DNA of 5,545 bases, from the NCBI GenBank assembly GCA_012719255.1, contig JAAYAS010000289.1, positions 1 to 5,545 of the forward strand. The letters are read 5' to 3'. The DNA is from Microbacteriaceae bacterium. GTDB lineage: Bacteria > Actinomycetota > Actinomycetes > Actinomycetales > Microbacteriaceae. This document shows positions 1 to 3,304 of this stretch, piece by piece. Within the stretch, counting starts at the first letter, position 1. Each line of letters begins with the position of its first letter. The notes beneath the pieces are model-generated. The model worked only from the letters and a program-made list of their open reading frames with translations. It did not search any database and was not told the DNA's origin. The position numbers were made by a program, and so were the translations under genes.

Positions 1-82
1 CGATGAGCACCACCGCGGCGGCGAGCCGCCAGCGGTGGCGGGCCCCGGCGTGGCCGGGGGCGTGCGCGTGCCCGGCGCCCAT
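1..82 (-). CDS. Probable cation diffusion facilitator (CzcD/ZitB-like) metal exporter, N-terminal 27 codons only
   Basis: Only the first 27 codons are visible; the gene continues past the left edge. The ATG at 82-80 overlaps the TGA of the preceding regulator (ATGA), so the two are probably translationally coupled in one operon. The visible start reads MGAGHAHAPGHAGARHRW followed by RLAAAVVLI. It has four His residues (5, 7, 11, 16) in a short cytoplasmic tail, then a basic stretch, then the beginning of a hydrophobic helix. This is the usual opening of bacterial cation diffusion facilitators, inner-membrane antiporters that exchange cytoplasmic Zn2+ or related divalent metals for protons, with the His-rich tail thought to help load metal. 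An ArsR-family metal sensor directly upstream supports the reading. The family call rests on the N-terminus plus context, because none of the catalytic membrane residues (HxxxD in TM2 and TM5) lie in the window. Another His-rich membrane transporter is the main alternative. Confidence 0.7.
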   Translation of the reverse strand, partial: MGAGHAHAPGHAGARHRWRLAAAVVLI

Positions 83-582
83 CAGGCGGCGCTCCCGCTC
101 GCGGGGCCCGGTGCGGCCGCGGGATGGACCGGTGCGGCCGCGGGATGGGCCGGTGCGGCCGCGGGATGCGCCTCCGGCGCCGGGTGCGGGGCGTCGCAGT
201 CGGCGGCGTCATCGCCGGCCGGGGCGATCGGCCCGGAGTGGCGCAGGTGCTGCGCGGCGGTGTCGAGCAGCTCGCGCACGTGATCGTCGGCGAGCCGGTA
301 GCGCATGTGCCGGCCGTCGCGGCGCACCGCGACGATGCTCGCGGCCCGCAGCAGGCGCAGCGCCTGCGAGACCGCGCTCTCGCGCGCGCCGGTCGCGGCG
401 GCGAGGTCGCCGACGCAGCGCTCCCCCGGCGCGCCGCCGGTCGCGGGGTCGCCGGCCGCGGGCTCGTCGGCCGCGCGATGGAGCTCGGCGACGAGCCGCA
501 TCCGGGTGGGATCGCCGAGCAGCTTGAACACGCCGGCGAGCCGGTCGAGCTCGTCGTGACCGCCGAGCAGCTCCTCGGGCAT
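82..582 (-). CDS. ArsR/SmtB-family metal-sensing transcriptional repressor, CzrA/NmtR-like alpha-5 site
   Basis: A 166-residue winged-helix repressor. Residues about 10-35 (LAGVFKLLGDPTRMRLVAEL) are the classic ArsR opening. Residues 56-80 (CVGDLAAATGARESAVSQAL and onward) form the alpha-3 helix and the recognition helix, and 83-97 form the beta wing (VAVRRDGRHMRYRL). The dimer-interface helix has D99, H101, H112 and H115, spaced D-x-H-x10-H-x2-H. This is exactly the alpha-5 ligand pattern of CzrA and NmtR, which release DNA on binding Zn, Co or Ni. The arsenic/cadmium-type CxC of alpha-3 is absent, with only C56 present. Two oddities are an Ala/Pro/Gly-rich insertion between helices (about 37-54) and a C-terminal tail (about 120-166) with His at 133, 139, 146 and 153 in a heptad HPAAAPx repeat. 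The start is set by the Shine-Dalgarno at 586-595; in-frame ATGs further upstream lie in the promoter region and lack one. The gene probably represses itself and the exporter that overlaps its stop. Family confidence is high; the exact metal is inference. Confidence 0.92.
   Translation of the reverse strand: MPEELLGGHDELDRLAGVFKLLGDPTRMRLVAELHRAADEPAAGDPATGGAPGERCVGDLAAATGARESAVSQALRLLRAASIVAVRRDGRHMRYRLADDHVRELLDTAAQHLRHSGPIAPAGDDAADCDAPHPAPEAHPAAAPAHPAAAPVHPAAAPGPASGSAA
110..172. repeat. 21-bp tandem repeat, three copies, inside the repressor gene
   Basis: Three consecutive 21-bp units occupy 110-130, 131-151 and 152-172. Units 1 and 2 differ at one base (gggatggacc versus gggatgggcc), and unit 3 at one or two more. 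Each contains an 8-bp GCGGCCGC word (113-120, 134-141, 155-162). The unit length is a multiple of three, so the array stays in frame and encodes the HPAAAPx heptads of the repressor's C-terminal tail. Copy-number change by slippage would add or remove whole heptads without a frameshift. Confidence 0.95.
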
Positions 583-585
583 CGT

Positions 586-595
586 CCCCTCCTCC
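586..595 (-). promoter_or_regulatory. Strong Shine-Dalgarno of the ArsR-family gene
   Basis: On the minus strand the sequence before the ATG at 582-580 reads GGAGGAGGGGACG. The GGAGG core is 8 bases from the start codon. It is the best ribosome-binding site in the window and decides the start against in-frame upstream ATGs. It also sets this operon apart from sufS and the small membrane-protein gene, which appear to start near their own -10 boxes. Confidence 0.85.
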
Positions 596-605
596 GCCGC
601 GCGGG

Positions 606-626
606 GCGCCGGGCCGATCCCGGCGC
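606..626 (-). promoter_or_regulatory. 8-bp-stem hairpin in the leader of the repressor operon
   Basis: GCGCCGGG (606-613) and CCCGGCGC (619-626) form a perfect 8-bp stem around the 5-base loop CCGAT. The hairpin lies just upstream of the Shine-Dalgarno of the ArsR-family gene, near the expected 5' end of the mRNA. It could stabilise the transcript, be a second protein-binding site, or be a chance product of base composition. No alternative pairing with the ribosome-binding site is obvious. Confidence 0.4.
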
Positions 627-629
627 ATC

Positions 630-659
630 CGCATATCCGCGCATCTGCGCAGATGTTAT
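630..659 (-). promoter_or_regulatory. Putative promoter and operator of the repressor-exporter operon
   Basis: A perfect 14-bp palindrome CATCTGCGCAGATG lies at 642-655, in one of the few AT-containing patches of the spacer. On the minus strand ATAACA (659-654) is a 4-of-6 match to a -35 box and TATGCG (635-630) a weak -10, 18 bases apart. The palindrome would therefore fill the spacer between the two boxes, a common place for an ArsR/SmtB operator. The palindrome is certain. The promoter boxes are weak, and the assignment to this repressor is inferred from position and family habit. Confidence 0.5.
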
Positions 660-745
660 CGCATCCGCCCGGCGGCGCCCGGCGGGGCGGCGCGCTCGTG
701 CTACGCCGTGCGACGCCGCGCCGCCGCCGCGCGGCCGCCAGCGCG

Positions 746-751
746 TAGCCT
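746..751 (+). promoter_or_regulatory. Putative -10 box of sufS
   Basis: TAGCCT matches the actinobacterial TANNNT -10 pattern and ends nine bases before the sufS ATG, so transcription would begin at or within a few bases of the start codon. No convincing -35 is seen at the expected distance. GGAG at 752-755 is a possible Shine-Dalgarno with 5-base spacing, usable only if transcription starts further upstream. A leaderless mRNA and a second upstream promoter are both possible. Confidence 0.45.
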
Positions 752-760
752 GGAGCGACC

Positions 761-2062
761 ATGATCGACGACTCCGCCACCGGCGCCCCCGCGCTCGACG
801 ACGCCCGCGCTCGCGAGCTGCGCGCCGACTTCCCCCTCCTCGCCCAGCAGGTCCACGGCCATCCCCTCGCCTACCTCGACTTCGGCGCCACCTCGCAGCG
901 CCCGCAGGCGGTCATCGACGCCGAGCGCGCGTTCGTCGAGCGCTGCAACTCGGCGGTGCACCGCGGCGCGCACGAGCTCGCCGCGATCGCCACCGGCGAG
1001 TTCGAGGCCGCCCGCGAGCGCGTCGCCGCCTTCGTCGGCGCCGACCCCGACGAGATCGCCTGGGCGCCCGGCGCGACCGATGCGCTGAACACCGTCGCGA
1101 ACGGCATCGCCGCCGCCTCCCGCGGCCGCGGCGGCGACGAATCGGCGCCGCTGCGCCTCGGCCCGGGCGACGAGATCGTCATCACCGAGGCCGAGCACCA
1201 CGCGAACCTCGTCCCCTGGCAGGAGCTCGCCATCGCCACCGGCGCGACGCTGCGCTGGGTGCCGGTGAACGAGCGCGGCACCTGGACCCTCGACGACGCG
1301 CGCGCGGTCGTCACCGAGCGCACCCGCGTCCTCGCCTTCGCGCACGTGTCGAACGTCACCGGCCTCATCGCCCCGGTCGACGGCCTCGTCGCCCTCGCCC
1401 GCGAGGTCGGCGCGATCACCGTGCTCGACGCCTGCCAGTCGGTGCCGCACCGGCCGGTCGACCTGCACGCCCTCGGCGTCGACTTCGCCGCGTTCTCGGG
1501 CCACAAGATGGCCGGGCCGAACGGCATCGGCGTGCTCTACGGCCGCCGCGAGCGCTTCGCGCAGCTGCCGCCGAGCCGCACCGGCGGCTCGATGATCGAG
1601 GTCGTCGAGATGACCGGCACCACCTACCTCGCCCCGCCGACCCGCTTCGAGGCCGGCACGCAGCCGGTCTCGCAGGCGGTCGCGCTCGCCGCCGCCTGCG
1701 ACTACCTCGACGGCGTCGGCATGGCCGCGATCGCCGCCCACGAGGAGGCGCTCGGCGCCCGGCTCGTGCGCGGCCTGTCGGCGATCGACGGCGTGCGCGT
1801 GCTCGGCGACGGCGCCGACGCGCCCCGCTCGGGCCTCGCGAGCTTCGTGCTCGAGGGCGTGCACTCGCACGACCTCTCGCAGTTCCTCGACGCCGACGGC
1901 ATCGCCGTGCGCGGCGGGCACCACTGCGCGCAGCCGCTGCACCGGGCCCTCGGCATCACCGCCTCGACCCGGGCGTCGACCTACCTCACCACCACCGACG
2001 ACGAGCTCGACCGGCTCTTCGACGCCGTCGGCCGCGCCCGCGCCTGGTTCGGGGCCGCCTGA
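761..2062 (+). CDS. sufS: Cysteine desulfurase, type II (SufS)
   Basis: A complete 433-residue PLP enzyme that takes sulfur from L-cysteine, giving alanine and an enzyme persulfide that feeds Fe-S cluster assembly in the cytoplasm. Visible landmarks are EHHAN with H146 (expected to stack on PLP), LDACQS with D223 and Q226 (cofactor-ring contacts), SGHKM with Schiff-base Lys K249, and RGGHHCAQP with catalytic C389. The later TRAS has R404 as the likely substrate-carboxylate Arg. The RxGHHCAQP form around the Cys marks the SufS (group II) class rather than IscS/NifS. It is somewhat longer than E. coli SufS (about 406 residues), partly from an N-terminal extension and a Gly/Arg-rich loop near 120-132. 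The ATG start is preceded by GGAG and a TANNNT box. Its TGA overlaps the sufU ATG, so the products are probably made in step and work as a pair. It is divergent from the metal-sensor operon. Confidence 0.97.
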   Translation: MIDDSATGAPALDDARARELRADFPLLAQQVHGHPLAYLDFGATSQRPQAVIDAERAFVERCNSAVHRGAHELAAIATGEFEAARERVAAFVGADPDEIAWAPGATDALNTVANGIAAASRGRGGDESAPLRLGPGDEIVITEAEHHANLVPWQELAIATGATLRWVPVNERGTWTLDDARAVVTERTRVLAFAHVSNVTGLIAPVDGLVALAREVGAITVLDACQSVPHRPVDLHALGVDFAAFSGHKMAGPNGIGVLYGRRERFAQLPPSRTGGSMIEVVEMTGTTYLAPPTRFEAGTQPVSQAVALAAACDYLDGVGMAAIAAHEEALGARLVRGLSAIDGVRVLGDGADAPRSGLASFVLEGVHSHDLSQFLDADGIAVRGGHHCAQPLHRALGITASTRASTYLTTTDDELDRLFDAVGRARAWFGAA

Positions 2063-2523
2063 TGGCCGGGCTCGAGTCGCTCTACCAGCAGCTCATCCTC
2101 GACCACGCCCGCGCCCGCACCGGCGAGGGCGAGCTCGAGCCGTTCGACGCCGAGCGCTTCGAGAAGAACCCCTCCTGCGGCGACGAGCTGCGGCTGCGGG
2201 TGCGGCTCGACGGCGCGGGCGACGAGGCGCGCATCGCCGCGATCGGCTGGGTCGGCGACGGCTGCTCGATCTCGATGGCCTCGGCCTCGATCGCCGTCGA
2301 GCAGCTCGTCGGCCGCACCGTCGCCGAGGCGCGCGCGGCGATCGACGCGATGCGCACGATGCTCCGCGGCCGCGGCGCCGTCTCGTACGCCGACGACTCC
2401 CCCGAGGCCGAGCTCATCGGCGACGCCGTCGCCTTCGAGGGCACGGCCCGCTACGTGATGCGCGTGAAGTGCGCGATGCTCGCGTGGGTCGCGCTCGAGG
2501 CGGCGCTGCACGACGCGGCCTGA
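2062..2523 (+). CDS. sufU: SufU, zinc-binding sulfur-transfer partner of SufS (IscU-like fold)
   Basis: A complete 153-residue protein of the NifU/IscU-like SufU family. Three conserved Cys and one Asp form the zinc site: C39 and D41 in NPSCGD, C68 in GDGCSIS, and C137 in VKCAMLAW. The long gap between C68 and C137 (69 residues, against about 43 in IscU) is the SufU-type insertion. The opening LYQQLILDHARA is also typical. In Firmicutes, SufU zinc binds the SufS active site, and SufU accepts the persulfide from the SufS catalytic Cys and passes it to the SufBCD scaffold; the same role is inferred here. The ATG overlaps the sufS stop (TGATG), with no strong separate Shine-Dalgarno, so translation is likely coupled. 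It is the last gene of its transcript: a C-rich run and a hairpin follow within 100 bases. Confidence 0.96.
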   Translation: MAGLESLYQQLILDHARARTGEGELEPFDAERFEKNPSCGDELRLRVRLDGAGDEARIAAIGWVGDGCSISMASASIAVEQLVGRTVAEARAAIDAMRTMLRGRGAVSYADDSPEAELIGDAVAFEGTARYVMRVKCAMLAWVALEAALHDAA

Positions 2524-2533
2524 GCCGACGGCA

Positions 2534-2553
2534 CCCCGGCCCCGCCCCGCCCC
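2534..2553 (-). other. Four-tract G4 motif (C4 tracts on the plus strand) after sufU
   Basis: Four runs of exactly four C (2534-2537, 2540-2543, 2545-2548, 2550-2553) are separated by 2, 1 and 1 bases. The minus strand therefore fits a four-layer G-quadruplex with very short loops. It starts 10 bases after the sufU stop. For sufSU transcription the G-rich strand is the template, where a quadruplex could stall polymerase, and the nascent mRNA is C-rich, as favoured by Rho. The motif is seen; any role in termination is inference, and such runs are more common by chance at this GC content. Confidence 0.6.
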
Positions 2554-2569
2554 GCCGCAGTCGGTGCGG

Positions 2570-2619
2570 CCCTCCATGCGGATGCCGATGAGCGGCGCAG
2601 CCTGCGCCGCCCTGGAGGG
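2570..2619. terminator. Compound hairpin between convergent genes, probable bidirectional terminator
   Basis: An outer 7-bp stem (CCCTCCA 2570-2576 with TGGAGGG 2613-2619) encloses a perfect 8-bp inner hairpin (GCGGCGCA 2592-2599, loop GCC, TGCGCCGC 2603-2610). It sits between sufU (plus) and the small membrane-protein gene (minus), where both transcripts must stop. Neither side has a T-tract, which is common in actinobacterial terminators. An alternative pairing of GAGGGT (2615-2620) with ACCCTC (2633-2638) would compete with the outer stem. Confidence 0.6.
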
Positions 2620-2636
2620 TGATTCGTTCAGAACCC

Positions 2637-3137
2637 TCAGAGCCCTGCGACGACCGCCACGATCAGCGAGATGAGGGTGCCGAGGACCGCCTCGACGGCG
2701 ACGAACGCGCCGACCGCGCCGGCGCCGAGCGCCAGGTGGTCGGGGCGGCCCGAGACGCGCGAGCGGCCGAAGCCGATGAACCCGATGATCGCCGCGGCGA
2801 GGCCGATCGCGGCGATCACGACCGCGATGACGGTGTGGAGCGCGGCGATGCCGCTCGGCCCGACGGCCTCGACGATGCCCGGGACGACCGGGATGAAGCT
2901 GCGGCCGAGGCCGATGAGGAGGACGAGCACGACGCCGGCGAGCGCGATCCAACCGGCGACGGTCGTCGCCGCGCGCTGCGGCTCGGGCGCGGGCGCCGGA
3001 AAACCGCCGGGGCCGCTCGTGCCGCCGCTCGAGCCGGATGCGGGCGGGCGGCTCCAGCCGGATGCGGGGGCGGGCGCGGAGGCGGGGCCGGGGTCGCCGA
3101 TGCCGGGCTGCGGCTCGCGCCGCGGTTCGTCGTTCAT
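2637..3137 (-). CDS. Small membrane protein of unknown function, Pro/Gly-rich N-terminus and three predicted TM segments
   Basis: A 166-residue protein I do not recognise. Residues 1-55 are hydrophilic and rich in Pro, Gly, Ala and Ser, with no signal peptide, and are presumably a disordered cytoplasmic tail. It contains a 24-bp in-frame near-repeat (PASG at 24-27 and 32-35). Hydrophobic segments follow at about 58-77 (AGWIALAGVVLVLLIGL), 100-123 (HTVIAVVIAAIGLAAAIIGF) and 137-164, ending almost at the C-terminus. A weaker hydrophobic stretch with Pro and Gly (81-94) links the first two, and the FGRSRVSGRPDH loop near 123-134 is basic. No catalytic or metal-binding motif is visible. The ATG at 3137-3135 lies six bases after a TANNNT box, with only a weak GAGG near it, so the mRNA is probably leaderless. 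It follows pheT on the same strand but is cut off by a strong hairpin, so it is likely its own transcript. The coding call is supported by the TM pattern and codon bias; the function is unknown. Confidence 0.8.
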   Translation of the reverse strand: MNDEPRREPQPGIGDPGPASAPAPASGWSRPPASGSSGGTSGPGGFPAPAPEPQRAATTVAGWIALAGVVLVLLIGLGRSFIPVVPGIVEAVGPSGIAALHTVIAVVIAAIGLAAAIIGFIGFGRSRVSGRPDHLALGAGAVGAFVAVEAVLGTLISLIVAVVAGL

Positions 3138-3143
3138 GCCTCG

Positions 3144-3149
3144 ACGCTA
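3144..3149 (-). promoter_or_regulatory. Putative -10 box of the small membrane-protein gene
   Basis: On the minus strand TAGCGT (3149-3144) fits TANNNT and is followed by six bases, then ATG. This is the spacing typical of leaderless actinobacterial mRNAs. The -35 region is not consensus, but at a normal spacer it would fall at about 3167-3173, touching the edge of the 18-bp palindrome. This suggests that a protein bound there could control the promoter. Confidence 0.5.
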
Positions 3150-3170
3150 GCGGCCGGCCGCCGCGGGGGC

Positions 3171-3188
3171 ATCGGTCGGCCGACCGAT
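3171..3188. promoter_or_regulatory. Perfect 18-bp palindrome, candidate operator upstream of the small membrane-protein gene
   Basis: ATCGGTCGGCCGACCGAT is a perfect inverted repeat with no central spacer. Its centre lies about 43 bases upstream of the membrane-protein ATG, with its proximal edge at the -35 position of the putative promoter. Half-sites of nine bases without a loop favour a dimeric protein site over an RNA hairpin. No candidate regulator is encoded beside it. The palindrome is certain; its function is inferred. Confidence 0.5.
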
Positions 3189-3189
3189 C

Positions 3190-3220
3190 GGGCGGGCCGG
3201 GCGGAGGCGGGCCGGGCGGG
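3190..3220 (+). repeat. 15-bp tandem duplication forming a G-quadruplex-capable run
   Basis: GGCGGGCCGGGCGGA (3191-3205) is followed directly by the same 15-mer with one change (3206-3220). Together they give six GGG tracts (3190, 3194, 3199, 3209, 3214 and 3218) with loops of 1, 2, 7, 2 and 1 bases, satisfying the usual G3+N1-7 quadruplex rule on the plus strand. It lies upstream of the palindrome, between pheT and the membrane-protein gene. It may be a neutral product of slippage in GC-rich sequence. Confidence 0.6.
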
Positions 3221-3251
3221 ACCGGCCCCGGAACGGCACGGCCGGGAACGG

Positions 3252-3291
3252 CCGAGGGCCCGCATCCGATCACTCGGATGCGGGCCCTCGG
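3252..3291 (-). terminator. Terminator hairpin of pheT
   Basis: Two perfect 18-base arms (3252-3269 and 3274-3291) around the loop TCAC start 13 bases after the pheT stop codon. The stem core GAGGGCCCGCATCCGA is very GC-rich, and the downstream side on the minus strand has no T-tract. It should end the pheT transcript and isolate the next gene. Because the hairpin is symmetric it could also act on any plus-strand read-through. Confidence 0.88.
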
Positions 3292-3304
3292 GCGCGGCTG
3301 CGGG

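Noticed and set aside
110..172. CRISPR-like array
   Set aside because: The units are directly tandem with no spacers, lie within a coding frame, and number only three.
583..780. Extended start of the ArsR-family gene at 780 or 762
   Set aside because: The added 60-66 residues are low-complexity, would cross the palindrome and overlap the sufS start, and lack a Shine-Dalgarno. The ATG at 582 has an excellent one and begins at the normal family position.
701..1942. A 413-codon open frame antisense to sufS
   Set aside because: It is composed of repetitive Ala/Arg/Gly/Val/Asp typical of the antisense of GC-ending codons. The sense strand has unmistakable SufS motifs.
124..2523. A 799-codon open frame on the plus strand running from the repressor region through sufS into sufU
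   Set aside because: Only its last 154 codons (from 2062) are a real gene, sufU. The rest is Arg/Pro-rich, matches no family, and is read out of frame through sufS and antisense to the repressor.
2524..2636. tRNA or small RNA gene in the convergent spacer
   Set aside because: The paired segments do not make a cloverleaf, there is no T-loop or anticodon arm, and the structure is better explained as a terminator.
1981..3273. A 430-codon minus-strand open frame spanning sufU antisense and the small membrane-protein gene
   Set aside because: It is in a different frame from the membrane protein, Arg/Pro-rich, and crosses the convergent terminator. It is a high-GC shadow.
3138..3304. A short gene between pheT and the membrane-protein gene
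   Set aside because: The stretch is filled by the terminator hairpin, G-rich repeat, palindrome and -10 box. No open frame with a ribosome-binding site is seen.
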